In this document: positions 26,661 through 37,751 of the stretch, in pieces
Numbering within the stretch: position 1 is the stretch's first letter
Layout: each line of letters begins with the position of its first letter
NCBI RefSeq assembly: GCF_000963005.1
Contig: NZ_JZHZ01000007.1
Location: 3,070,056-3,134,055, forward strand
Reading direction: 5' to 3'
DNA from: Xanthomonas sp. GPE 39
Lineage (GTDB): Bacteria; Pseudomonadota; Gammaproteobacteria; Xanthomonadales; Xanthomonadaceae
Length of the DNA stretch: 64,000 nucleotides
Notes under the pieces: generated by a model
Told to the model about the DNA's origin: nothing
Seen by the model: only the letters and a program-made list of their open reading frames with translations
Database searches by the model: none
Position numbers and translations under genes: made by a program

Positions 26661-27445
26661 ACACCAAGGGCCCCGAGCATTTCACCTGGGAAATAGCTGC
26701 TGGAAATGCTGCTGCAAGTGCTCTAGCGCATTCGTTCGTAACGGCAATTGATGGAGCAGGTGCAGTACAACCTACGGCACCACTGGTTCGGCGATCTGTC
26801 GATGGACGCAGCCGGCTAGCGAGCCAACATTTCAGCGCGAATGGGATATTGATCCAGACCTTTACAAGGCTCCAGGGTAAGGGCGGCAATGACGTAGGCG
26901 GCGGCGACTCACGCCGGTAATCTCGCAGCAGCGAGACGCACAGTTCCACCAGTGATACGGATGCGCGACTGCATCGCAAGGGCAAGACAGCCAACGAACT
27001 GCGCTATATCGGTGACACGCTGAGCGACAACCTCCATAGACTGATCCCCCATGCAAGGGCGACATGTGCCGACGGTTGTGCCGAACGCGAAACGACCAGG
27101 GCGATGCGCCGACGCCCGACAGGCCACCGATCCAGAAGCACTGCCGGCATTGGGAATGGACAACGGCTACGACACCGCGCCAAGTGCATCCAAGCGAGGG
27201 AGGAGCTGGAGGCCTTGCAGCAAATGGCGCAAAAAACCCCACCGTCGCCAGTTGGCGGGGCAGATGCGCTAGAAGCAAGCGCGGGCGATGCGATCTCCCA
27301 GAGCAAGCGCAGGTTGATCAAGCAGGGCGTTGACTGGACCAAGAGAGTTAACTGGATCCGCCAGGCGATCATGCGCAGCCTGGAGCAGATGTTCCTACTG
27401 AGCATGACGGCCTACCACCTGACGCGCATGCAAACCCTGGGATAG
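26661..27445 (+). pseudogene. Decayed IS5-family-type transposase
   Basis: A transposase can be traced through several frames. RAPSISPGK then LLEMLLQVL, RIRS and RQLMEQVQYNLRHHWFG (with in-frame stops) match the N-terminal third of the family's consensus (GRPSISPEKLLRALLLQVL, MEQVQYNL, RWFVGLSMD). HFSANGILIQTFTRL matches the first DDE region. After a stop, SSTSDTDARLHRKGKTANEL and RYIGDTLSDNLHRL continue; GMDNGYDTA carries the second Asp in another frame; and AISQSKRRLIKQ with MFLLSMTAYHLTRMQTLG is the C-terminus. At least two in-frame stops and three frame changes show it is long dead. No terminal inverted repeats were found. Confidence 0.75.
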
Positions 27446-27613
27446 TTGCACTGCCGACCGGGGCGACGGCATGAACACGGCGTCTGCGACGATTGGATGC
27501 CAGATTAACCAAGCCAGCGGACATCATGATTTTTCTACATTCCAATGAAACGAGGAGCAACGTGCATGGCAGTCGCATCATGCGCCTCAGAACTCCGCCG
27601 CCGCTTGGATGTT

Positions 27614-27641
27614 GCGCGGCGGCACTGACATCTGCAACGCG
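27614..27641 (+). repeat. Dispersed repeat R1, copy a
   Basis: GCGCGGCGGCACTGACATCTG followed by CAACGCG is repeated at 28219-28246 with two mismatches in 28 bases, same orientation. The two copies bracket the small secreted-protein gene. Confidence 0.6.
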
Positions 27642-27712
27642 GCTGTCCCGTGACGCGATTGACAACCCCGCTGCATTAACGGCTGCTGCCTATAAACTTA
27701 CGAGTTTATGGT

Positions 27713-28135
27713 TTAATTTTGCCCAGTATCCAATCCATAGTCGGTGATATTAACATTTAAACCATGCGCATTTAGCTTAGTCACCTTGTAATGACGCATG
27801 GACAGCTTGTTTATACGTTGACCGCCGTTCGAGCAGTCAGTTGAACTCAAGGCATAAAAGCTGTAAGACATATTTTGTACTACTACCTGACTCTTGTTTA
27901 CACTGGGGATTGCTTCGCCGTCAGGCAACAGTTTCGGCGGATCTATAGGGAAACACGCCCATCCGTTAGGATTAATGTCGCTTTGCATCCAAAAACCTCT
28001 CACACCACTTGATATGCTATAATTTCTGATAAAAAGTATCTCAAATTGTTGTGCGCTAGCCGATATGGAGCCACCTGCGGCCAGTGCGCACAACGCGGCT
28101 TTGCAGAAATAACGAACGCTCGAACGTGTAGCCAT
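27713..28135 (-). CDS. Small secreted hypothetical protein
   Basis: A 140-residue protein with a clear signal peptide (basic start MATRSSVRYFCK, hydrophobic core, cleavage after about SASA). The mature part (about 112 residues) is polar, with two cysteines (GWACFPID and STDCSNGG) that could form a disulfide, and beta-prone stretches such as RHYKVTKLNAHGLNVNI. I do not recognise the family. The gene and its flanks are AT-richer than the chromosome, it is bracketed by R1 repeats, and it lies beside IS remnants: signs of horizontal transfer. An exported effector, inhibitor or surface protein is possible, but nothing in the sequence proves it. Confidence 0.55.
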   Translation of the reverse strand: MATRSSVRYFCKAALCALAAGGSISASAQQFEILFIRNYSISSGVRGFWMQSDINPNGWACFPIDPPKLLPDGEAIPSVNKSQVVVQNMSYSFYALSSTDCSNGGQRINKLSMRHYKVTKLNAHGLNVNITDYGLDTGQN

Positions 28136-28218
28136 GTTAATGACCTCTCAAGTGTTAAAGTAGATATACACATGGTTGCCAAGCGAAGCATGCACATGCG
28201 TGCCACCGGATACATCCC

Positions 28219-28246
28219 GCGCGGCGGCGCTGACATTTGCAACGCG
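28219..28246 (+). repeat. Dispersed repeat R1, copy b
   Basis: GCGCGGCGGCGCTGACATTTG followed by CAACGCG, the partner of 27614-27641. Confidence 0.6.
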
Positions 28247-28319
28247 ACGCCCTGGAGCGGGGTTGGCCGTCACTTGCATCAACCATTTTAATTAAAATCC
28301 CGCAGATTTATGATAATTG

Positions 28320-28477
28320 CATCCCTATTGTGCACCAGCCGCTGTGGCGACACCGCTCTTCAGTGGGAAACACATCAATAATTTGGTGCGCATCTCATCT
28401 TCCTTCATGGAAGTGCACGACAAGCAGACGATGTCCTGCTCGTGATGAGCCAATGTATATGGACTGAATCCGCTCCA
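28320..28477 (+). repeat. Dispersed repeat R2, copy b
   Basis: Partner of 26255-26403, same orientation. The region between R1b and R2b (28247-28320) contains AT-rich sequence with no gene. The rest of the 28136-28632 gap shows nothing recognisable. Confidence 0.6.
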
Positions 28478-28632
28478 CTTATCGCCCAGCAACACCTCTT
28501 CGCGCGCTGCACATTTGCATGCCCCGGAGAATAGGCCTGCGTGAATATCACGCCGATATCGCATCTCGTGCGCATAGCCGCAAAGCGCGGCATGGTCAAT
28601 TCTCCGCCACGTTCGTCGCACTTTCAGAATGG

Positions 28633-29196
28633 TTACGACGTCGGACGCCAGTTCGCGTGATGTTGCCAAAATTCCACGCTACGCCGGTAGGCGGCACGGT
28701 CAAGCGGCACGCCGGAGCCGCCCTCTTCCACACCCAGCGCATTACGCAGCATGGTGATCGGCGCCATCGGAATTTCCTGCGGCTGTGCGGTATACAGGCA
28801 GCCAACCACGCCCCAGTCCGCTTCGATCGGCGTGCCTTCGTGCGCGAGTTGATCGCGGCTGTAGAGAATCGGCAGCAGATAATCGGCAACCGGCGGCTCG
28901 ACGCCCTCGAACCAGCGCACCAGCACGGGAAGTTCCTCGCGACTGCGTGCTTCATAGCCAGAACACAGCAGCGTGCGGTTGGCATCGGTGATCGGCACGG
29001 TCAGGCAGCGGGTCGAGGTCCAGTTGCGATGCACGTGGATTTTGCAAAACGGTGCATAGCCATCCAGCACCTGTAACGGCACCGTGTCGTTGAGGTGGCG
29101 CTCGAACTGCTCGGGCGTGCAGTCCTGGATCGCGTTGCGACGACGATCGCGCGGAAACAGACGCGGGCGGGCAAAAGCAGTGAGAACGATGGACAT
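28633..29196 (-). CDS. DUF3228 family protein
   Basis: A 187-residue cytosolic protein of a conserved proteobacterial family with no known function. Typical stretches are IQDCTPEQFERHLND, LDGYAPFCKIHVHRNWTSTR, CLTVPITDANRTLLCSGYEA, LPVLVRWFEGVEPPVADYL and APITMLRNALGVEEGGSGVPL. Length is normal. The many conserved His, Cys and Trp residues suggest a ligand- or metal-binding fold, but that is inference. It marks the right edge of the accessory region and the return to ordinary chromosomal genes. Confidence 0.88.
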   Translation of the reverse strand: MSIVLTAFARPRLFPRDRRRNAIQDCTPEQFERHLNDTVPLQVLDGYAPFCKIHVHRNWTSTRCLTVPITDANRTLLCSGYEARSREELPVLVRWFEGVEPPVADYLLPILYSRDQLAHEGTPIEADWGVVGCLYTAQPQEIPMAPITMLRNALGVEEGGSGVPLDRAAYRRSVEFWQHHANWRPTS

Positions 29197-29352
29197 AGCG
29201 AAGATGCGAACCGGGATACACGTAAGCCTAGCGCGTCAGGCCGCAACCGCACACCGACACGCGATAACCCGAGGCAGCGCAGAGCGCGGATATGTCCGCA
29301 CTGCGCTTGGGCGCCCATCCAACCGCGACTGGCGACGTTTTTTTAGCCACAC

Positions 29353-30273
29353 TCAAGGATGTGCCAACGCATAGTCGATCGCCGCACGCACCGCCACCGC
29401 TTGCGCCGCATTGCATTGCGCCGGCGTGGCGTTGGCGTTGTCCGGATACACTTCGGTGGTGGTGGTGTAGCGCGCATCGGTGATACCGGCACACAGGCCC
29501 AACTGCTTCACCGGGTAATGGATGACGCCGGGCGCGGCAATCGGCGTCCCGATGAGTTCACCCGCCGCGTCTGCCTGGGCAATGTGGGTCACCTGCGCCA
29601 CCGCCGCCAACACTGCCTGCTGGAATGCCAGTTGCGGGTTCTCACTATCGCCGACCAGATAGAACCCATCCGGAATGCTGCCCGGCACATAGGCGACACC
29701 ATCGCGCGCGGCCAATGCCGGACGGAACTCGGACTCATCGCTATCGGTGGTCTCGTGCAGATCGATATGCATCGCCACCTGTGCACGCAATGGCGCAACC
29801 AGCCGCAGCAGCGCAGCCGACTCCTGCGCCGGACTATCGTTGCGGAAACAGCGATTGGGATCGAGCGCATCGGCGTTCCAGCGATGAATGCGTTCGTAGG
29901 CCCAGGGGCTTACGCACGGCACCACCAGCACATTGGCGCGGCCACGATACGTGGTCGCTTCCTGTGAGGCGAATTGCAGCGCACCGTGCACACCACTGGT
30001 TTCGTAGCCATGCACACCGCCGGTAACCAACATGCACGGCAACGCGGCATCCCAATCGCAACTACGCAGCGCCAGGAGCCGATAGCGTGACTGTGCGTAG
30101 CTCAGCACGCCGTATTCCACCAGCTCCCACGGCCCACGCAGCGCTTCGATGGCGTCGGCCACCTCGGTCTCATAGCAGCGCCGGGGATGCTGTTCGGCCA
30201 GCCAAGCCGCCCGCTCCGCCGCGCCCCAAGGCACGCCAGGCGTTCCGATTCGATAGAAGGCGGCGTGGGGCAT
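29353..30273 (-). CDS. M14-family zinc carboxypeptidase / desuccinylase-like protein
   Basis: A 306-residue protein. LVTGGVHGYETSGVHGALQF holds the His and Glu zinc ligands, and MHIDLHETTDSDESEF the third His ligand; TEVYPDNANATPAQ near the C-terminus supplies the catalytic Glu region. This is the M14 fold shared by carboxypeptidases and the succinylglutamate desuccinylase/aspartoacylase group. There is no signal peptide, so it acts in the cytosol, probably on an amidated amino acid or a short peptide. The exact substrate is unknown. Divergent from metF, with about 185 bases between them. Confidence 0.82.
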   Translation of the reverse strand: MPHAAFYRIGTPGVPWGAAERAAWLAEQHPRRCYETEVADAIEALRGPWELVEYGVLSYAQSRYRLLALRSCDWDAALPCMLVTGGVHGYETSGVHGALQFASQEATTYRGRANVLVVPCVSPWAYERIHRWNADALDPNRCFRNDSPAQESAALLRLVAPLRAQVAMHIDLHETTDSDESEFRPALAARDGVAYVPGSIPDGFYLVGDSENPQLAFQQAVLAAVAQVTHIAQADAAGELIGTPIAAPGVIHYPVKQLGLCAGITDARYTTTTEVYPDNANATPAQCNAAQAVAVRAAIDYALAHP

Positions 30274-30406
30274 CGCATGGCTCCGCGTAGAGTGGAAATG
30301 AGGCTGGCGACTTTAGCAAAGCGTCCTCCATCGGCCAGCATCGCGTCAGCGCAGATAGACGCATGGTCAGCACCGCCCCCATGACACCCAGTGACGTCAC
30401 TAAACA

Positions 30407-30430
30407 TTCATCCGGATGAAGAGATATAAT
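30407..30430 (+). promoter_or_regulatory. Perfect palindrome and -10 element before metF
   Basis: TTCATCCGGATGAA (30407-30420) is a perfect 14-base palindrome. It is followed by a consensus -10 TATAAT at 30425-30430, so a protein bound here would cover the -35/-10 spacer. A near copy lies before metK at 10768-10781. Operator function is inferred from position and the shared pathway. Confidence 0.6.
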
Positions 30431-30458
30431 CTCTCGCATCACCCACCGCGTCACGCCC

Positions 30459-31301
30459 ATGACTGCCATCAGCTTCGAGTTCTATCCACCCAAGACCGAC
30501 GAGCAACGCGTGCAGTTGGACCGCACCGCCGCGCGGCTGAAGTCTTACGCGCCCGAATACGTGTCGTGCACCTTCGGCGCCGGCGGCTCGACCCTGAGCT
30601 ACACCTCCGAGACGGTGCGCCATCTCAAACAACAGCATGGCTTCGAGGCAGCACCGCACCTGTCCTGCGTGGGCGGTAGCCGCGAGGAAATCCGCGAACT
30701 ACTCAAGCTGTACCGCGCCATCGGCTGTCGCCGCCTGGTGGCGCTGCGCGGCGACCTGCCCTCGGGCATGGGCCATCCTGGCGACCTGCGCTATGCCGCA
30801 GACTTGATCGCCTTCATCCGGGCCGAATATGGCGATACTTTCCGCCTGGAAGTCGGCGCCTATCCGGAGACGCATCCGCAGGCCACCGATGCGCTCAGCG
30901 ATCTGCATCACTTCAAGCGCAAGGTCGATGCCGGCGCCGATGCGGCGATCACCCAGTATTTCTACAACGTCGATGCGTATTTCCACTTCGTCGATGCAGT
31001 GCGCAAACTCGGCGTGCAGATTCCGATCGTGCCGGGGATCATGCCGATTTCCAACTTCAGCCAGTTGCGACGTTTCTCCGAGCAGTGCGGCGCGGAGATC
31101 CCACGCTGGATCGGCAAGCGCATGCAGGCCTACGGCGACGATGTCGAGTCGATCCGCGAGTTCGGCGCGGATGTGGTCGCCACGCTGTGCGAACGCCTGA
31201 TCGCCGGCGGCGCGCCAGCACTGCATTTCTACACGCTCAATCTAGCCAAGCCGACCACCAGCATCCTGGCACGGCTGGCACTGGAGCCGGCGCACGACTG
31301 A
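30459..31301 (+). CDS. metF: Methylenetetrahydrofolate reductase
   Basis: A 280-residue FAD enzyme making 5-methyl-THF for methionine synthase. The N-terminal FEFYPPKT contains the catalytic Glu7; CTFGAGGSTLSYTSETV, LSCVGGSREEI, LVALRGDLPSGMGHPGDL, RLEVGAYPETHP, AITQYFYNVDAYFHFV and IPIVPGIMPISNF are family signatures for flavin and folate binding. Length is normal for bacterial MetF. The ATG at 30459 has only a weak ribosome-binding site. A strong -10 box overlapped by a palindrome lies 30-50 bases upstream. In many Xanthomonas genomes metF is near ahcY; here about 9 kb of accessory DNA separates them. Confidence 0.96.
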   Translation: MTAISFEFYPPKTDEQRVQLDRTAARLKSYAPEYVSCTFGAGGSTLSYTSETVRHLKQQHGFEAAPHLSCVGGSREEIRELLKLYRAIGCRRLVALRGDLPSGMGHPGDLRYAADLIAFIRAEYGDTFRLEVGAYPETHPQATDALSDLHHFKRKVDAGADAAITQYFYNVDAYFHFVDAVRKLGVQIPIVPGIMPISNFSQLRRFSEQCGAEIPRWIGKRMQAYGDDVESIREFGADVVATLCERLIAGGAPALHFYTLNLAKPTTSILARLALEPAHD

Positions 31302-31627
31302 GCGAGCCCGTATCGAAGATGACGGCAGACGGGCATGCGTTGCCACGCAACACATCCCGACCGCCTGGATACGATGGGGTCATCTCTGAAACAATCGCTA
31401 AAGGGCAGGCGGCGGAACCCACACGCAGACGGCAAACCTGCACCGATCACGCAGCCAACCGCCGCCATGCTGGATCTACGACAGCGACACGCTTGCCAGT
31501 GGATCAGTGCCCGGAGCCTACGCGGTACTTTGCATTAGCCGTCAGCGGCAAGCAGATCGTGTCGCGCGAGGTCGTCTTGGCCGGATAGCGGACGGCCCGC
31601 GTGCGGCGCGCACTCTGCCGCCGACGC
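31302..31627 (+). other. Intergenic stretch after metF
   Basis: About 325 bases between convergent genes. No gene, repeat or clear terminator was recognised. Confidence 0.4.
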
Positions 31628-32590
31628 TCAGGCCACGTCGGCAGTCAACGGCCACAGTCCACGGATCGCGGCGATGCCCTGCCCGCCGTGACGCCGCGCC
31701 TCGGTCACCTGCGAAGGCAATAACCCGCCAATCGGATACAGCGGCAGGGCGACCTGCTCACGCAGCCGCTCGAACGCCTCCCAACCCAATGGCGTGGCAT
31801 CGGGATGACTGGCGGTGGCCGCCAGCGGTCCGACTACCGCGAAATCGCACCCGAGCCGCTGCGCCGTCTGCAACTCCTCCACCGTGTGGCAGGACGCCGC
31901 CACAACCTGCGGGGACGGCAGTGGACGCGCCTGGTACTGCGCCAATTGTTCCGCGCCCAGGTGTACGCCGACGCCCAGTTCCTGCGCCAATGCCAGATCG
32001 CGGTTGACCAAGACCTGCGCACCATGCGTGGCACACAGCGCAGCAGCGGCCCGCGCCAGCGGCCACCAATGCACGTCCGGCAGACCGCGCGCACGTAGTT
32101 GTACGCAGCGCACGCCGCTCCCCAATGCGCGCTCCAGCGCGGCCAGCCACAGCGCAGGATCGTCTGGCTCCGGCGTCACCAGATAACGGTCGGGCTGGCG
32201 CAGCATCGCCACCACCGGCTGATCGGCCGGCGGCATCGCGTAACGGCCCAGCTTGTCCGGCGTCACCCACATCAATGGCTGGCCTTCACGGCCACGTGGG
32301 GTTCCCTTCCACGACTGCACCTGACGCACTTCCAGACGCAGCCGTTTATCCGGATAGCGCTGCGGCACCTCCATCAACCACGCACCGACCACCGCGTCGA
32401 TGCCCAGTTCCTCGTACAGTTCGCGCACCAGCGCCTGCTCGGAGGTTTCGCCCGGTTCGCGTTTGCCGCCCGGGAATTCCCACAGCCCGGCCAGATCGCT
32501 GCCACCGGTACGTCGGCTCAATAGAATACGACCGCGCGCATCGGTGATGACGGCGGCCACGACATGGATGGAGCGGAGCGGTTCGGACAT
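31628..32590 (-). CDS. Nudix (MutT-like) hydrolase fused to a thiamine-phosphate-synthase-like domain
   Basis: A 320-residue two-domain protein. The first 130 residues carry the complete Nudix box, GGKREPGETSEQALVRELYEELGI split across PGGKREPGETSEQA and RELYEELGI, after GLWEF; this is the MutT type that cleans 8-oxo-dGTP from the nucleotide pool. Residues from about 155 to the end form a ThiE/TenI-like barrel (GVRCVQLRARGLPDVHWWPL, QVLVNRDLALAQELGVGVHLG, FAVVGPLAATASHPDATPLGW, LYPIGGLLPSQVTEARRHGGQGIAAIRG). The fusion is widespread in gamma-proteobacteria, usually right after secA. The role of the second domain is unclear. Start at 32590 (MSEPLRSIHVVA) gives the normal N-terminus. Confidence 0.88.
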   Translation of the reverse strand: MSEPLRSIHVVAAVITDARGRILLSRRTGGSDLAGLWEFPGGKREPGETSEQALVRELYEELGIDAVVGAWLMEVPQRYPDKRLRLEVRQVQSWKGTPRGREGQPLMWVTPDKLGRYAMPPADQPVVAMLRQPDRYLVTPEPDDPALWLAALERALGSGVRCVQLRARGLPDVHWWPLARAAAALCATHGAQVLVNRDLALAQELGVGVHLGAEQLAQYQARPLPSPQVVAASCHTVEELQTAQRLGCDFAVVGPLAATASHPDATPLGWEAFERLREQVALPLYPIGGLLPSQVTEARRHGGQGIAAIRGLWPLTADVA

Positions 32591-32748
32591 GCGGCAAGCT
32601 TGCCGTCTTCGGCAGGGTTCGCGCAATCAATTGACGTCACAACGTCGACGATTCACACCATGCGCTTCACCTAGTGCTTAGCTTGCGCAAGCTGGAATCC
32701 ACACGACAGCGCATGGTCCGCCGCGCGACGCACCATGGCAAGGCAGAT

Positions 32749-33123
32749 TCAACCGGAAAGAGTGTGGCCAATCCGCCACAACACCCCGGAAGGATCGTGC
32801 AGGGTGAAATCACGCATGCCCCATGGCCGGTCTTCGACGCTGCCCAACTGCGCGCGGTAGCGACCGGCGAGATCGGCCGCCTCGCATCGCCGCCACCAGG
32901 CATCGGCCTCTTCCACAAGCAAGTGCAGCATCAGATTGTGCGCCAACCCTTCCGCGTAGAAATCCTGCAACAGAAACGCACAGCGTTCGCCATGGCGACA
33001 GCAGGCGAGTTCGTCACCGAGCTCCTCGACCGCGAAACCCAACTCGCGGTAGAAACGCTGCGACAGCGCGTAGTCGCGTGCTGGCACGAACACCTTCAAC
33101 TCAAGACTGGGGCAGGGCTTCAC
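32749..33123 (-). CDS. VOC (glyoxalase/bleomycin-resistance-like) family protein
   Basis: A 124-residue single-domain VOC protein: LELKVFVPARDYALSQRFYR, ELGFAVEELGDELACCRHGE, MLHLLVEEADAWWRRCEAAD and the C-terminal RDFTLHDPSGVLWRIGHTL. These are the beta-alpha-beta-beta-beta repeats of the fold, which dimerises to bind metal and substrate or simply a small ligand. No specific activity can be assigned. It sits between secA and the MutT-like gene on the same strand, interrupting a pair that is usually adjacent, and could be an insertion in that operon. Confidence 0.85.
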   Translation of the reverse strand: MKPCPSLELKVFVPARDYALSQRFYRELGFAVEELGDELACCRHGERCAFLLQDFYAEGLAHNLMLHLLVEEADAWWRRCEAADLAGRYRAQLGSVEDRPWGMRDFTLHDPSGVLWRIGHTLSG

Positions 33124-33262
33124 GGCAACTTCCAGCGCTAAGCAGGAAAGGTCACGCTACTCATCGGCCATGTAACGCGCAATGGCTCTGGTAGGCGCCG
33201 CTGCAAGGCGCCCAATAATTTCCCGACACAGGACGCTGCCGCGCACGCACGCGGCAGCCCAC

Positions 33263-36004
<2,742 letters not shown>

Positions 36005-36072
36005 TGAAGGAACCGGTTGGAAAGGAACGCCCATACGGCCCATCCCCGAGCGAATCGCTGGGCCGCAAACGA

Positions 36073-36095
36073 AACAGGGCGCGAGGCGCCCTGTT
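36073..36095 (-). other. Strong hairpin between the M23 peptidase gene and secA
   Basis: AACAGGGCGC and GCGCCCTGTT form a 10-bp stem with a 3-base loop. On the minus strand it is followed by TCGTTTGC, a poor T-run. It lies about 70 bases after the M23 stop and 70 before the secA start, so it is either a weak terminator or a leader structure. Confidence 0.45.
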
Positions 36096-36166
36096 ATGGC
36101 AAAGCACATTGTAACTTGGGGCGATGCTTGGCGACTCAAGCATCGATCATGCACTTGGAGGCTTGC

Positions 36167-37114
36167 TCAACCCCGGCCGCGACGGCCATCACGAGGTGCG
36201 CCGTCGCCAAGGAACTTGGCCGGATTCATCACCACCCCGTTCTTCCACACTTCCAAGTGTACGTGCGCACCAGTAGAAAGGCCGCTAGAACCGGCCTTGG
36301 CGATTTGCTGACCGGCGCGCACCAGATCCCCCAGCTTCACCAATAACCGCGAGTTATGCGCGTAGCGGGTGACGTAACCATTGCTATGGTCGATCTCGAC
36401 CACGTTGCCATAGCCAGTGCGCACGCCCGCGTAACTGACCACGCCATCGGCCACGGCCAGGACTGGATCGCCCACGCTGGCGTGGAAGTCGAGCCCCTTA
36501 TGGAAACTGCTGCCGCGACCAAACGGGTCCATCCGCACACCGAAACCGGAGGTGATGTAGCTGTTGCGAATCGGCATCCGCGATGGCATCGCGTTCTGGT
36601 CGAGCTGATGGTCGAACAACAGCGATTCCAGTACCGACAGTTGTTGGCCGGAGATCGAAAATTTCTGTTGCAGCCCATCCAATTCCTTGCCGAGCTGAGC
36701 TGCGGGAATATCGCGATTGGGTTCGTCGCCACCACCACCGACACCAACCGGTTGCTCGAAATCGAACTCGCCATCCTGCAGCTTGCCCATGCGGGTGAGA
36801 CGTTCGCCGAGCGCGTTGAGCCGTGTCGCCTGCGCCTGCAACTCACCCAATCGCGCGGCTAGCGCGTTGACCTGTGTCTGCGCGTCATGGCGCACCTGCG
36901 CCAGCTCACGGTCCTGTCGCTCCAGCTTGGCGCGCAGATAGGCCGAACCGCCCCATCCAATTGCGGCACCGCCACCAAGGCCGAGTACCATGCCGATAGC
37001 AAGCACCGCACCAAGCCCGACGAGTGGATGCCGGTCAGCGAACGGCCGCCATCGCCACGACCGCGTCTCGATTCCTGTTGCAGTGGAACGGATTACGATT
37101 TTCTTGAACGCCAT
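36167..37114 (-). CDS. M23 family metallopeptidase (LytM-type), membrane-anchored
   Basis: A 315-residue protein with a basic cytoplasmic start, one membrane segment (around LVGLGAVLAIGMVLGLGGGA), a coiled-coil region (LRAKLERQDRELAQVRHDAQ to LQAQATRLNALGERL) and a C-terminal LytM/M23 domain. Zinc-site motifs are present: SSFHKGLDFHAS and GAHVHLEVWKNG, with ITSGFGVRMDPFGRG before them, so it should be an active periplasmic endopeptidase that cuts peptidoglycan cross-links. It occupies the position upstream of secA where E. coli has secM. Divergent from the DUF721 gene with only about 11 bases between the starts. Confidence 0.9.
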   Translation of the reverse strand: MAFKKIVIRSTATGIETRSWRWRPFADRHPLVGLGAVLAIGMVLGLGGGAAIGWGGSAYLRAKLERQDRELAQVRHDAQTQVNALAARLGELQAQATRLNALGERLTRMGKLQDGEFDFEQPVGVGGGGDEPNRDIPAAQLGKELDGLQQKFSISGQQLSVLESLLFDHQLDQNAMPSRMPIRNSYITSGFGVRMDPFGRGSSFHKGLDFHASVGDPVLAVADGVVSYAGVRTGYGNVVEIDHSNGYVTRYAHNSRLLVKLGDLVRAGQQIAKAGSSGLSTGAHVHLEVWKNGVVMNPAKFLGDGAPRDGRRGRG

Positions 37115-37125
37115 ATCGAGTTTTC

Positions 37126-37602
37126 ATGTCTAAGCGAAAATCCGGCGAAGCCCATACCGCCACGCCCCAGCAGGCGTTGGACGCCGCACTGGCAGACAAA
37201 GCGGGCAACCCGTTGCGCCGCGCTTTGTGGCTCGACGCGCTGGACCGGCAATTACGCCCCCATCTGCCGCCGCCCCTGGCCTCCCGTTGCCGGCTGGCCA
37301 ATGTGAACGGCGAACAGCTCATTTTTTTGGTTGAATCGTCGCTCTGGCACGCCCGGGTCAGACTTGCCGAAGCCGACATCCTCGTCGCCGCCCGTTCCAT
37401 CGGGCTGAAAGCCACCAAAGTGACCGTCAAAACCGCAACGACGCCTGCGCATTCCCCAATGCAGCAGGCCAGGAGTCCATCGACACCCGTGTCAGCAGCC
37501 ACGCACAAAGGACTGCGCGAGGCATTGGCTTCCCTGCAAGACATCAGTTCCAAGACACCAGGCACGACCACGGACTCCGACCGCAGTCGTAGACGCACGT
37601 AG
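37126..37602 (+). CDS. DUF721 family protein (DciA-like)
   Basis: A 158-residue protein. The first 100 residues hold a DUF721 domain: ALWLDALDRQLRPHLPPPLA, CRLANVNGEQLIFLVESSLW and HARVRLAEADILVAARSIGL. The remainder is a low-complexity, Ser/Thr/Pro-rich tail ending in arginines. DUF721 proteins include DciA, which loads the replicative helicase in bacteria that lack DnaC, as Xanthomonas does. The domain-plus-disordered-tail layout and the location between lpxC and secA fit gamma-proteobacterial DciA. I hold the symbol back because the tail order is reversed relative to some described DciA proteins. Confidence 0.75.
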   Translation: MSKRKSGEAHTATPQQALDAALADKAGNPLRRALWLDALDRQLRPHLPPPLASRCRLANVNGEQLIFLVESSLWHARVRLAEADILVAARSIGLKATKVTVKTATTPAHSPMQQARSPSTPVSAATHKGLREALASLQDISSKTPGTTTDSDRSRRRT

Positions 37603-37751
37603 ACAAATACGCCGCGACCCGACGCATCCTAACGGGCGCCCGTCGCGAGGTCGTTATCGCGAAGTTAAATTTAAGTTAAAAATGAAGAAGGAGCGGCGGA
37701 TTGCCGATTCCGTGACCCTGGCCTGGGGTAGAGATGCCTGGCCCGTCTGGC

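Noticed and set aside
31302-31627. Possible pseudogene between metF and the MutT-like gene
   Set aside because: Short frames on both strands give no recognisable fragments in any reading frame.
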